Positions 1 to 7,191 of a stretch of DNA of 33,400 bases are shown here, piece by piece. The position numbers were made by a program, and so were the translations under genes. The notes below the pieces were generated by a model that saw nothing but the letters and a program-made list of their open reading frames with translations, had not been told where the DNA came from and searched no databases. Position 1 is the stretch's first letter; the number at the start of each line of letters is the position of its first letter. This DNA comes from a virus: positions 1 through 33,400 of IMG/VR virus record IMGVR_UViG_3300020416_001080. One strand, 5' to 3'.

Positions 1-1
1 G

Positions 2-334
2 ATGATGTAATACAGAGCAATTAGTCTTTGTACTTACAAAGTCTTTCCACTCATCAAACATTTCCCAGAATACTGTGTCTTCATCTTGTTGTGCCTGCGT
101 CTGTGCGGCACGAGCTTCACTTCTATTTCTTTTGTAAGGCTCATAAAAATCTTTACGCCAACTACGTCCTTCTAAGCAGAACACAACATGACTACCATCA
201 AAGTCTGACCATGCTTTCTTGATACTACTTAGTGTAATATGAAAAGCCATGCCAACTTTTGTATCAAGATCGCCTCTTACAACGTGTCTTGCACGAAAGA
301 ATGTATTTGCAGTGTCTACTAGAATATATGTCAT
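2..334 (-). CDS. 5'-3' exonuclease (FEN/T4 RNase H type), N-terminal part, runs off the window
   Basis: The first 111 codons of a gene that continues past base 1. The N-terminus MTYILVDTANTFFRAR has the metal-binding Asp of the PIN/FEN fold (D-x-x-N-x-x-F-R-A). Near residues 55-70 the pattern C-L-E-G-x-x-W-R-K-D-F-Y-E-P-Y-K-R-N-R matches the helical-arch entry of flap endonucleases (FDG...R....P.YK.NR). T4 RNase H and relatives remove RNA primers and 5' flaps during lagging-strand synthesis, which fits the polymerase and clamp in this window. The ATG overlaps the upstream stop as ATGA, a 4-base overlap that suggests translational coupling. A promoter-like sequence lies about 40 bases upstream inside the previous gene. 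The C-terminal half is not visible, so the metal site cannot be judged complete. Confidence 0.8.
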   Translation of the reverse strand, partial: MTYILVDTANTFFRARHVVRGDLDTKVGMAFHITLSSIKKAWSDFDGSHVVFCLEGRSWRKDFYEPYKRNRSEARAAQTQAQQDEDTVFWEMFDEWKDFVSTKTNCSVLHH

Positions 335-732
335 TTTACTTCACTTTTGCCGTTATCATCTATTTTACTAGTATTAATATAACCGATATTTCTGTCTTTG
401 TCAACCCCTTGTTCGTCCAAAACTTGCATTGCAATAGTTCTGAACCATGCATCTACAATCTGCTCTGGTTCTTCACCTTGATATCCTGCATCAATAAGTT
501 GTTCAATAAACTCATTATTCCAATCAAGTTCAAAGAAACCGTTCTTAATATTATCTGGATTTACCTGTGTATCTAACACACCTACCCAAGGTTCTCCTTT
601 TTCTGATGCAAGTTTCTTTTCATTTGCAAGTGCTTCACGTCTTATTTCTTCTGGAGTCTTTTTAACTTGTTCCTCCATAATCTTAGGTTGTATACCTATG
701 GCTTTTTTAACTTTATTCCAGTCCATTACCAT
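331..732 (-). CDS. Conserved-looking hypothetical phage protein, 133 aa
   Basis: Not recognised. It is a soluble, acidic, mostly helical protein with a charged N-terminal third (residues 10-45, rich in E, K and R) and a second part with the stretch VGVLDTQVNPDN and the acidic FELDWNNEF. No catalytic motif is evident. It lies between a 59-codon gene and the exonuclease and overlaps the latter by 4 bases. Two in-frame starts compete: the ATG at 732 used here, and the ATG two codons later at 726, which overlaps the previous stop as TAATG and has better spacing to an AGG-type ribosome site. Its 3' part carries a promoter-like sequence for the exonuclease. Confidence 0.75.
   Translation of the reverse strand: MVMDWNKVKKAIGIQPKIMEEQVKKTPEEIRREALANEKKLASEKGEPWVGVLDTQVNPDNIKNGFFELDWNNEFIEQLIDAGYQGEEPEQIVDAWFRTIAMQVLDEQGVDKDRNIGYINTSKIDDNGKSEVK
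376..404 (-). promoter_or_regulatory. Candidate sigma70-type promoter for the exonuclease gene
   Basis: On the minus strand, TTGACA (404-399) and TATATT (381-376) are separated by exactly 17 bases, about 40 bases before the exonuclease ATG at 334. It lies inside the coding sequence of the preceding gene. The same architecture as the stronger intergenic promoters of this genome supports it. The coding constraint and the -10 mismatch reduce confidence. Confidence 0.45.
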
Positions 733-905
733 CCTGCCTTTCTGATTGCATCTGAAGGATCTTTCTTTATTTCTGCCTTCATTGCTTTCTCATGTTGTTT
801 GTTTTTATATTCTTGAATACTGTGAAGTTCGTTAACAGGATAAGGATGATAAAAAGGTTCCTCCACCTGCTTTTTCTTAAATAAATTTTTTATATAATTC
901 CACAT
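726..905 (-). CDS. Small hypothetical protein, 59 aa
   Basis: A short gene filling the gap between queE and the 133-aa gene. It starts at an ATG just after the queE stop, with an AGGA-type ribosome site inside the queE end, and stops with a TAA that overlaps the next gene's start region. The product begins MWNYIKNLFKKKQVEEPF and ends AIRKAGW. It is basic, and the N-terminal dozen residues could form a short amphipathic helix. No family was recognised. Gene packing, the ribosome site and exact tiling between its neighbours are the evidence that it is real. Confidence 0.6.
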   Translation of the reverse strand: MWNYIKNLFKKKQVEEPFYHPYPVNELHSIQEYKNKQHEKAMKAEIKKDPSDAIRKAGW

Positions 906-906
906 A

Positions 907-1845
907 TTAAGTTCCTATTGCATTACCAAACAAGTAAACATGCACTCTAGCCGCAACATTATAACCTCTTTTAAAAGCCTTCTCTGCTACTTTACCAGCA
1001 CCTGCTATTTGTTCTTCTTCTCTAGCACCTGTAGGCATAACCCATATTGGCCAATCAACACCTTCTGCTTTGAAAAGTTTAATTACTTCTTCCATTTCTT
1101 CCCACTCTCTATCTTCTGGACCAACTACAAATTTTAATTGTCCTTTGTCAGAAAGTTCCCTGTACTCTGCTACGTTTTCAGGCTTAATTGCTTTTTCTCT
1201 TTTCTCACCTGATACTGTCCATAGTTTAGGACTACAACTAAAAAATACTTCTGTGTCTATCCTGTTGACCCATTCCTTAAACGGATCTCTTAATTTTTGT
1301 GTACCATTAGTTTCAAATGTCATACTGCCCGGTAAGTTACCTTGTCTTTCAAGTTCTTCATATATTCCAACGGTTGCTGTTTGTCCAGTTACCATTAAAG
1401 GCTCTCCGCCTGTAATACACAAATGTTGTCGTTGTCCTGTAACAGGATGTAAAAATAATCCTTCCGGATTACTTTCGTTTCTCATTATATCAACTATCTT
1501 GTTTGCCATTACTGTTGGAGTTTCTTGACCCATTAAGTCTTTAAACTTCTTTGCCCAAGTATAACTTGAATCACAGCCTTTATCCCATACAGGCAAGTCC
1601 TCAACACGTTTTACAGACTTAACATCAAAGTCCTGAAAAGGTAATTCATATGTATCTGGATTAGTCGGATCTATTTGTCCAAAGCCGTTGCATTGTAGAT
1701 TGCATAGAAAGAAACGTATCCAAGCAGTCGGAACTCCTGTGTAATGTCCTTCTCCTTGAATACTATGAAATATTTCAGAATAGTAAAATTTCTTTTCTAC
1801 AGTTTTACCAAATTCATGTTGTGCTAATTTATTTTCCACAGGCAT
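907..1845 (-). CDS. queE: 7-carboxy-7-deazaguanine synthase (QueE-like radical SAM enzyme)
   Basis: QueE converts 6-carboxytetrahydropterin (CPH4) to 7-carboxy-7-deazaguanine (CDG) using a [4Fe-4S] cluster and SAM. What I see: the N-terminal YSEIFHSIQGEGHYTGVPTAWIRF, the QueE substrate and SAM start motif; C48-N-L-Q-C52 as the first two cluster cysteines; then a long insert before C91-D-S-S-Y-T-W, which matches the third-cysteine block of other QueE proteins (CDT-x-x-x-W). ITGGEPL and TFETNGT follow, both typical of QueE. The normal CX3CX2C is therefore stretched to CX3CX38C. I start it at the ATG at 1845 (312 aa, 17-base overlap with folE). An earlier in-frame ATG at 1911 would add 22 residues but lies deep within folE. 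With folE upstream and a DpdA gene 6.5 kb away it probably serves DNA modification rather than host tRNA queuosine. Confidence 0.88.
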   Translation of the reverse strand: MPVENKLAQHEFGKTVEKKFYYSEIFHSIQGEGHYTGVPTAWIRFFLCNLQCNGFGQIDPTNPDTYELPFQDFDVKSVKRVEDLPVWDKGCDSSYTWAKKFKDLMGQETPTVMANKIVDIMRNESNPEGLFLHPVTGQRQHLCITGGEPLMVTGQTATVGIYEELERQGNLPGSMTFETNGTQKLRDPFKEWVNRIDTEVFFSCSPKLWTVSGEKREKAIKPENVAEYRELSDKGQLKFVVGPEDREWEEMEEVIKLFKAEGVDWPIWVMPTGAREEEQIAGAGKVAEKAFKRGYNVAARVHVYLFGNAIGT

Positions 1846-2518
1846 ACTCTTGTTGTAGTTTAATATTATCCATAAACTCTTTTTTAGTTCCTGCGTCTTC
1901 TTTGAACGCACCTTTTAGTACAGTTGTTTGTGTAAGACTACTATGTGCCTTAACACCTCTGTTCTCAACGCAACCATGTGTTGCTTGTACATATACACCT
2001 AAGTGTTCTGCACCTGTTGCTTTTTGTATTTCACGAGCAATGTCATTTGCAAGTTCTTCTTGCAATGTACCACGTTCAGCACACCATTGTGCAATACGTG
2101 TATACTTAGACAAGCCAATAAGTTTATCTGCGGCAATGATACCAATGTATGCAACGCCTCTAACAATCTGGTGATGATGTGAACACATACTTGTAAGTTC
2201 AGAACGTACTACTAGCATACCTTCATAACGTGAAGCACTATCATTTGGAAATGCTGTCGCACTTGGAATTGGATCATAACGTCCTGCCATTAGTTCATTG
2301 ATATACATCTTTGCAAGACGTTTACCAGTTCCCATACTGTTAGGATCATTATGCCTATCAATTAATAGTTTATCTAATACATTTTCAAAAGCTTCTGCGG
2401 CTTCTTCAATCAGTTCTTCCTTGTCGCCTTCTTGTAAGACTTCTGAAATATTATCGCCTGCCCAATAACGAACGTTTGCTTCTTTTAAGCGGGCCTTTAT
2501 CTGTTCACTTTTACTCAT
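1829..2518 (-). CDS. folE: GTP cyclohydrolase I (FolE)
   Basis: FolE converts GTP to 7,8-dihydroneopterin triphosphate, the first step to folate and to 7-deazaguanines. At 229 aa the length is normal for the family. Diagnostic motifs: SMCSHHHQ (C112 and H115, zinc ligands), GLSKYTRI at 135-142, and HGCVENRGV with C183 as the third zinc ligand. A strong GGAGAG ribosome site precedes the ATG at 2518, and an almost ideal sigma70-type promoter lies just upstream. The next gene, queE, overlaps its end, so the two are co-transcribed. Phages also use FolE for other pterin roles, but the queE neighbour and dpdA in the same region point to 7-deazaguanine synthesis. Confidence 0.95.
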   Translation of the reverse strand: MSKSEQIKARLKEANVRYWAGDNISEVLQEGDKEELIEEAAEAFENVLDKLLIDRHNDPNSMGTGKRLAKMYINELMAGRYDPIPSATAFPNDSASRYEGMLVVRSELTSMCSHHHQIVRGVAYIGIIAADKLIGLSKYTRIAQWCAERGTLQEELANDIAREIQKATGAEHLGVYVQATHGCVENRGVKAHSSLTQTTVLKGAFKEDAGTKKEFMDNIKLQQEYACGK

Positions 2519-2562
2519 TCTTCTCTCCGATGTTAAGGCAGTGGATTGCCAAATATTGCTTT

Positions 2563-2591
2563 ATTATACACTTTATTTAGGTCTGTGTCAA
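2563..2591 (-). promoter_or_regulatory. Consensus sigma70-type promoter of the folE-queE operon
   Basis: Minus strand: TTGACA at 2591-2586, a 17-base spacer, TATAAT at 2568-2563. Both hexamers are perfect matches to the bacterial consensus. It sits in the 69-base gap before folE, and its -35 box overlaps the stop of the SGNH gene. It suggests early transcription by the unmodified host polymerase. Confidence 0.88.
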
Positions 2592-3400
2592 GCATTTTTT
2601 ACGTATTCCAAGTAATCTTTTGCAATTAATTCATGTATTTGCTTTGTATAATGCTCTCCGTCTAACCTATGTTCATCTGTTTCAATGTTTATTGCTTTTG
2701 ATAATTGCAAATAACCTTCTACAGAAGAACTTGCTCTTTTGCCAACTAACCATTCGCCATACAAGTGTACATTGTCCGGTACGAATACTCTGTTGTTAAT
2801 TGACCATTGATACCATTTAATATTTCTTCTGGCACACATAGTATCAATTGCTAATAAGTCTAAACAATAATCTCTATACTGCAAAGGCGTTACTAGCTCA
2901 TGCCAAAGTTTTGTATAGATATACTTTTCATGAAAGGGCTTGAAGTCTGCTTGTACTTTCATATCATCAAAAAAGAAGCCTTTGAATTCTTCGTAGTTTT
3001 CTTTTCTTACTTGATCAATCATCTCAATGTAGTTTTCAGTTACACGATGATCAGTATATCTATGTATCTTTTCGTCTTTTGGTTGATCATTATCTAAATA
3101 AAGATCTGTACCTGTAGTTTCACCTACATCTAAATTACGAGAACAAGAAAGTAAAAACCTGTTCCAGTATGTTGATTGGATAAACACTTCGTCAATGTCA
3201 TCATACTTATCTAACATTGTTTTTAACCAGGCAGGATATTTTCTATTACACCCGCCTGGCTGACTGTAAATTACAGTCTGTTTATTATTTTCATTGGCGT
3301 AAATTTCTGCGTAATTATTGTCTTGCCATGCAGAGATAGTATCACCAACTTCGTAATATCCATGTGCATGACTATCGCCAATAAAAAGTGTTTTAGCCAT
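2588..3400 (-). CDS. SGNH/GDSL-like hydrolase family protein
   Basis: A 270-aa protein beginning MAKTLFIGDSHAHGYY. GDSH near residues 8-11 is the block I serine motif of SGNH hydrolases. PGGCNRKYPAW supplies a Gly-rich block II, and DGEHYT near the C-terminus fits the catalytic D-x-x-H of block V. The family includes esterases and acyltransferases that deacylate or acylate glycans; here the substrate is unknown. Two in-frame starts exist, a TTG at 3415 and an ATG at 3400. I chose the ATG because it overlaps the previous stop as ATGGCTAA and puts GDSH at the usual distance from the N-terminus. A second, diverged SGNH protein is encoded at 31541-32329. Confidence 0.7.
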   Translation of the reverse strand: MAKTLFIGDSHAHGYYEVGDTISAWQDNNYAEIYANENNKQTVIYSQPGGCNRKYPAWLKTMLDKYDDIDEVFIQSTYWNRFLLSCSRNLDVGETTGTDLYLDNDQPKDEKIHRYTDHRVTENYIEMIDQVRKENYEEFKGFFFDDMKVQADFKPFHEKYIYTKLWHELVTPLQYRDYCLDLLAIDTMCARRNIKWYQWSINNRVFVPDNVHLYGEWLVGKRASSSVEGYLQLSKAINIETDEHRLDGEHYTKQIHELIAKDYLEYVKNA

Positions 3401-3602
3401 TAAAATATTTTTCAATCATATCAAGTCTGTCTTGTGCCGCCGCCAATTTATCAAGCTCTGAAATTACTGCTTCTGTAACATCTGAGTGTTCACCAATACC
3501 TGCAGGCATAGTTTTATACACCTCAATATTAGCTAAATGCACTGCAATTTCTCCTTCTGCTTGTTTCTTAGCCGCTTCAATTAAATGATCTCCAACCTTC
3601 AT
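3393..3602 (-). CDS. Small hypothetical helical protein, 69 aa
   Basis: Begins MKVGDHLIEAAKKQAEGEIA and ends RLDMIEKYFNG. It is almost entirely predicted helix with heptad-like hydrophobics, so it may form a coiled coil. No known family was recognised. A strong GGAAGGAAGAG ribosome site precedes the ATG. It lies 3 bases after the HIT gene and overlaps the SGNH gene by 8 bases, so it is part of the same operon. Confidence 0.7.
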   Translation of the reverse strand: MKVGDHLIEAAKKQAEGEIAVHLANIEVYKTMPAGIGEHSDVTEAVISELDKLAAAQDRLDMIEKYFNG

Positions 3603-3605
3603 TTT

Positions 3606-3953
3606 TTACTCTTCCTTCCTGTAGTTTCCCTTACTAGGTATCACGTGTCTAACGCCGCCGCGTGGGTCATCCATGTCGCCATTGCGTCTAGGAATCAAAT
3701 GAACGTGTGGATACATAACAGTTTGTCCTGCCGCTTCTCCAACGTTCTGTCCAATATTAAACGCATCACAATATCCGCGTTCAATCCAGTCGTAGCCCCA
3801 TTTGTATGCGGCTTCAAAACATTTAGTAAGGCCTTGCCAGTTTTCATCTTTAGGAACAAAGAGAATGTGTCCTTCTGTTACTGGATACCCATCTTTATAA
3901 ACTGTAAACTCTTTTGAGTCTACTAAAACATCTTTCCAAGGTTTAGAATCCAT
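3606..3953 (-). CDS. HIT-family protein (histidine triad nucleotide hydrolase/transferase-like)
   Basis: A 115-aa protein with the HIT-fold features TEGHILFVPK (residues 26-35) and FNIGQNVGEAAGQTVMYPHVHLIPRR (65-90). In the canonical H-x-H-x-H-x-x triad the central His is the nucleophile. Aligning on the following IPR, H83 and H85 correspond to the second and third His, and the first is Tyr (Y81). The C-terminal DDPRGGVRHVIP is a common ending of phage HIT proteins. HIT enzymes hydrolyse or transfer nucleotidyl groups; the substrate cannot be told. It overlaps the end of the 2OG oxygenase gene by 11 bases. Confidence 0.82.
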   Translation of the reverse strand: MDSKPWKDVLVDSKEFTVYKDGYPVTEGHILFVPKDENWQGLTKCFEAAYKWGYDWIERGYCDAFNIGQNVGEAAGQTVMYPHVHLIPRRNGDMDDPRGGVRHVIPSKGNYRKEE

Positions 3954-4539
3954 AATTAAATGCCACCATTATTCTTTCTTTATCTACAGTTTGTTGCTCT
4001 ACCTTGTGATGCAAATGACTTGGGAATACAATTAGACTTCCTGTAATTGCGGCACAAGTTACACTAGATGAATTAACATCATTTAATTCTGCTCTTCCAT
4101 ATGTACCAGGCCAGTTTGATTTCATGTTAGGATTCACTAATGTAAGCCCGGGATGATCTTGATCTGCTTGAATATAATATACTCCACTCCATGTGTCTGG
4201 AAGATGATTGTGTTCTTCGTGATAAGTGTATTTACGATTAATACTAAACCAACTGCTACGAAGTGAAGGTTCATTCTGTAACCCTGTTTGTTTATGACAA
4301 CGAACAACTACATCATCAATAAAATTTTTTAGTTCTTTAAAAACAGGTCTCTCTAATAAATTTTCTCTACCATAATCTGTATAACCGTTTGCAGTATACT
4401 TTAAAGGTTTCTTATCGTTCTTTTCTTGATCTAGTAAAGTAGGTACTACTGCTTTTGCAAGTTCTTGTGCTGAGTCAAATTGTGCTCTAAAAACTTGTGT
4501 CGGAAAAATAAGTTGTGATTCGATTATGGTTTGTTCCAT
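3943..4539 (-). CDS. Putative 2OG-Fe(II) oxygenase (TIGR02466-like)
   Basis: A 198-aa protein from the ATG at 4539, which overlaps the previous stop as TAATG and follows a GGAG ribosome site. Within residues 107-122 the pattern Y-H-E-E-H-N-H-x-x-x-x-W-S-G-V-Y-Y-I gives the first metal-binding histidines on the beta strand typical of this family. GSLIVFPSHLHHKVEQ (167-182) carries the distal His, and R189 in DKERIMVAFNYG fits the 2-oxoglutarate carboxylate anchor. Such enzymes are very common in marine T4-like phages; proposed targets include proteins and modified bases, but the substrate is unknown. A longer reading to 4578 has no better start signal. A related oxygenase is encoded at 15962-16564. 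Confidence 0.78.
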   Translation of the reverse strand: MEQTIIESQLIFPTQVFRAQFDSAQELAKAVVPTLLDQEKNDKKPLKYTANGYTDYGRENLLERPVFKELKNFIDDVVVRCHKQTGLQNEPSLRSSWFSINRKYTYHEEHNHLPDTWSGVYYIQADQDHPGLTLVNPNMKSNWPGTYGRAELNDVNSSSVTCAAITGSLIVFPSHLHHKVEQQTVDKERIMVAFNYGF

Positions 4540-5075
4540 TAATATTCTCCTACATTTTCCCAAGGATAAACAAGCCAAACATCTTCTTCTGCTTTGTTTA
4601 CTTCATGACAATAGTAATTTACTTTGTCAAAGTCACTTGCTAAGTTTTCTGTAAGTGTAGCAAATCTTACATTGTTACCAAACACATTATCCCATTTAGG
4701 ATCATCTGGCAAACAACTTGCTCTCCAGTCTTCTGTAATCCATTTGAAAGTAGCACCAGTATCATTAATATCATCTACAATAAGAATATTCTTATGATGC
4801 GGTCCAGCAGTTGGTCCCGGATTTGCAACATAACCATATGCATCATCAGCCATCCATGACGCAGACTCACTTGCATATCCACTATCACGTAGACTTACTT
4901 TTAGTGCTTCACAACGAATACCTGTCATATTGCTGATAATAGTTGCAGGAACATTACCACCTCTAGTAATACCTACAATGTAATCAGGACGCCAATGGTC
5001 CTTGTACATTTGATTTACAATACTAACGCACATCTTTTCTACGTCAGCCCAACTATAAAAATGTTTTTTAATCAT
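4539..5075 (-). CDS. Type I phosphoribosyltransferase-like protein
   Basis: A 178-aa protein with the PRPP-binding signature ILIVDDINDTGATF at residues 97-110 (two acidic residues followed by D-T-G-A-T) and the upstream YIVGITRGGNVPA (32-44), typical of xanthine/hypoxanthine phosphoribosyltransferases. Such enzymes join a nucleobase to PRPP or act in reverse. Placed among 7-deazaguanine genes, it might handle guanine-like bases, but ordinary purine salvage is equally possible. The C-terminal half (EVNKAEEDVWLVYPWE) is consistent with bacterial XGPRT/HPRT length. It starts at an ATG overlapping the end of the cupin gene and is followed by the oxygenase with a 1-base overlap. Confidence 0.82.
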   Translation of the reverse strand: MIKKHFYSWADVEKMCVSIVNQMYKDHWRPDYIVGITRGGNVPATIISNMTGIRCEALKVSLRDSGYASESASWMADDAYGYVANPGPTAGPHHKNILIVDDINDTGATFKWITEDWRASCLPDDPKWDNVFGNNVRFATLTENLASDFDKVNYYCHEVNKAEEDVWLVYPWENVGEY

Positions 5076-5497
5076 TACTTTAAATATTCCTTGTTGTCAA
5101 TCCATTTGCCGTTTTTCACAAAGCCCCAACTTTGTGCTTTCTTTCCCATGAAGAATAAACTCCAACATGGAATATTATTTCCGTCTTTGTCTTTAGCAAG
5201 TTCTAACCAATGTAGATCTTTTGCTGAACGAAAACGTATGCTACCAGGACCACGCCAAAACTTTCCTTCTGGTGTGTGTTCCCAATAACCACCTTTGATA
5301 ATTAATGCTCCCCAACTCCACGGATGATCATGTAGTATAGGTTCATCACTTACTAAAACTTTGTGTAGTGTAATATTAAAAGGAAAGTCTTTTCTATCTT
5401 TTAAAAACACATACCATCTTACAAGATACGGAACTTTGCCGCTTCTATCTGTTATTACACGTTTTCTTCCTTTAAATAAATCAAAAAGGAATGTCAT
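5075..5497 (-). CDS. Cupin-fold protein
   Basis: A 140-aa protein. The pattern LHDHPWSWGALIIKGGYWEHT at 55-75 is cupin motif 1: H56 and H58 with E73 as likely metal ligands. DLHWLEL near 94-100 supplies the His of motif 2. The family covers dioxygenases, isomerases and sugar epimerases, so no reaction can be assigned. The start ATG at 5497 has an AGAGGT ribosome site and overlaps the previous gene by 17 bases. It sits in the operon with the phosphoribosyltransferase and 2OG oxygenase genes. Confidence 0.65.
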   Translation of the reverse strand: MTFLFDLFKGRKRVITDRSGKVPYLVRWYVFLKDRKDFPFNITLHKVLVSDEPILHDHPWSWGALIIKGGYWEHTPEGKFWRGPGSIRFRSAKDLHWLELAKDKDGNNIPCWSLFFMGKKAQSWGFVKNGKWIDNKEYLK

Positions 5498-5855
5498 CGT
5501 CTATACCTCTTTCTTTTAACTTACCTTTATAATCTTGCTCTGTCATTTTGTATAAAAGTTTAAACTGTTCATATGCTTTTGCAAGAGCAGGATATAATTC
5601 GCACATTTCAGCTATGCGATGTGGACTTGGCATTGAATCTACAAAAACTTCATCTTTTACTTCAGACATATTAAAAGTATATTCACTGCCTGTATCATTA
5701 ACAAATGAATTATCTAATGTAATAGTGGTTGCATCTACAGTATCATTGGTAGGTATACAATAGGTTACATCATTAATTGATATACCACTGTCCCAACCTC
5801 CTATGTCTTCACTAGCATTTCCTATAGTAATTGTGTAGTCTTTATTGTCACCCAT
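5481..5855 (-). CDS. Hypothetical phage protein, 124 aa
   Basis: Not recognised. The N-terminal two thirds are beta-rich (DYTITIGNASEDIGGWDSGISIND, then TYCIPTNDTVDATTITLDNS). The C-terminal third is helical (PHRIAEMCELYPALAKAYEQFKLLYKM) and ends in an acidic RGIDDDIPF. I start it at the ATG at 5855, which overlaps the glycosyltransferase stop as ATGGGTGA. A longer reading to 5885 would begin inside that gene. It lies between a glycosyltransferase and a cupin gene in the same operon. Confidence 0.7.
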   Translation of the reverse strand: MGDNKDYTITIGNASEDIGGWDSGISINDVTYCIPTNDTVDATTITLDNSFVNDTGSEYTFNMSEVKDEVFVDSMPSPHRIAEMCELYPALAKAYEQFKLLYKMTEQDYKGKLKERGIDDDIPF

Positions 5856-6927
5856 TGCTAACCGCCTTATATAATTTTTCTCCACTAAAGAAATTTCTCT
5901 TTAGATTGTATAATTGTTTGTCCATTGGAATCTTATAATCATTATAGTTTTCCATATAGTCAACAATTTTATCTGCAATTTGAGTTTTATATTTTTTATA
6001 TTGCTTAAAGTTTTTTGTCCAAATGCTTGGATACTTAAATGGCATATCTGCCATTTCACTGTAACTAAGTCGATCAGGAACCATAGGAATAGTATCTACC
6101 AGTAATCCTTCATACCAACTAATACCTAGTGTTTCTTGTAAGTTAGCACTAAACACCATCTTTGCTCTACCTAATAAGTTATGATATTCGTTTTTTGTTA
6201 GTTGTTTTTCTTGACAAACTATAAATTCATATTGTGGTAATTCACTTGCAAGATCATGAAATATATCAACTTGCTTTTCAGGAGCAACTCTATGTGGAAA
6301 TAAAATAATATCTTCTTTAGGCATTCCTTTATAACTATCTAAACTAGTTGCCAAATATTCCATAGGCCAACCAGCTCTAATAATTTTATCTTCGTTAACA
6401 TGCCTATTATCTAAATTAGGATCACCTTTGTTTTTAAATGTTTGTAAAAACAAATCGATATGAAACTGTGTAGCAAAAAAGTTATGATCATAACAATCAA
6501 ACATACTACGTTCTGCATTCCTTACCCAAGGTTTATTACCTATAAGTCTACCTAAAAAATCCTGCGGATCATAACTACCTGCATGCCACAAACCACCAAT
6601 GCTAATGTCAACACCCAATAGCTCTGCCATGTAGCGAAGTTGTACCACTGTAGGATTCCAGGCATCAGTATAGAGAAAATAATCACCGTTCTTAACAGTT
6701 CCATCGCAAAACATTTCTCCTATCTTTTCTAATTGTTTACTCTTGTAAACATTTGTACCACCAAAGTTAAGAAATGCCCCAGGCGTTGTAGCCTGAGGCG
6801 TCTCTCCGCCACTAATTACTTCGACATCATTATTCGTAGCTCTCTTCAGTTGCTTTGGAAGATATTCTTTCCATTGCTTTGTATAGCGAGTATCAACTGC
6901 TTCGATATCTACGATATAAATTGTCAT
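5848..6927 (-). CDS. Glycosyltransferase, GT-B fold (group 1-like)
   Basis: A 359-aa protein whose C-terminal half carries the donor-site pattern of GT4-type enzymes: IILFPHRVAPEKQVDIFHDLASELPQ (the F-x-x-R-x-x-x-E-K block), then FSANLQETLGISWYEGLLVDTIPMVPDR, where E-T-L-G-x-x-x-x-E matches E-x(7)-E. The N-terminal domain includes DYFLYTDAWNP and GLWHAGSYDPQDFLGR. It starts at an ATG overlapping the previous stop by 1 base. The substrate is unknown: surface polysaccharide or a modified DNA base are both conceivable, since the 7-deazaguanine genes lie on both sides. Confidence 0.75.
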   Translation of the reverse strand: MTIYIVDIEAVDTRYTKQWKEYLPKQLKRATNNDVEVISGGETPQATTPGAFLNFGGTNVYKSKQLEKIGEMFCDGTVKNGDYFLYTDAWNPTVVQLRYMAELLGVDISIGGLWHAGSYDPQDFLGRLIGNKPWVRNAERSMFDCYDHNFFATQFHIDLFLQTFKNKGDPNLDNRHVNEDKIIRAGWPMEYLATSLDSYKGMPKEDIILFPHRVAPEKQVDIFHDLASELPQYEFIVCQEKQLTKNEYHNLLGRAKMVFSANLQETLGISWYEGLLVDTIPMVPDRLSYSEMADMPFKYPSIWTKNFKQYKKYKTQIADKIVDYMENYNDYKIPMDKQLYNLKRNFFSGEKLYKAVSNG

Positions 6928-7178
6928 TAGTGTCTCCTATTACTCTGATAACGGCCTTGACCGTTATTCTTGTTAAACTTCCTCTTACCACCAGAACGAA
7001 ATCTGCTATAAGCCTGCCAAGCACGACTTTTATTATTATACAGATCCTTTTCGTTCCAAGCATAGCCATCATGACCATACAAGTAAGCAGTTCTACAGAA
7101 CGCTTTGAAACGTTCCAAGTCATCAAAGATTTTTACAATCTCTGGATTATTAGCAAAGTATTCACCCTTGTTTGCCAT
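6927..7178 (-). CDS. Small basic hypothetical protein, 83 aa
   Basis: Begins MANKGEYFANNPEIVKIFDDLERF and ends in an Arg/Lys/Asn/Gly-rich basic tail (residues 65-83). The middle AYLYGHDGYAWNEKDLYNNKSRAWQAY looks like a small helical domain, and the tail suggests nucleic-acid binding. I take the ATG at 7178 because it has a strong AAAGGAG site. Earlier in-frame codons up to 7298 lie within the QueD-like gene. No family was recognised. Confidence 0.68.
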   Translation of the reverse strand: MANKGEYFANNPEIVKIFDDLERFKAFCRTAYLYGHDGYAWNEKDLYNNKSRAWQAYSRFRSGGKRKFNKNNGQGRYQSNRRH

Positions 7179-7191
7179 TTGTGTTTCTCCT

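Noticed and set aside
28-576. Open frames on the plus strand at the left end
   Set aside because: They lie opposite the exonuclease and 133-aa genes, lack ribosome sites and show no family pattern. The same holds for all other plus-strand frames except speD.
1846-1911. A 22-residue N-terminal extension of QueE
   Set aside because: The extension lies inside folE and adds residues before the usual QueE start; the ATG at 1845 gives the normal junction overlap.
6893-7126. A 77-codon minus-strand frame beginning MMTWNVSKRS
   Set aside because: It is out of frame with the better-supported 83-aa gene, which has a strong AAAGGAG site and joins the glycosyltransferase by TAATG.
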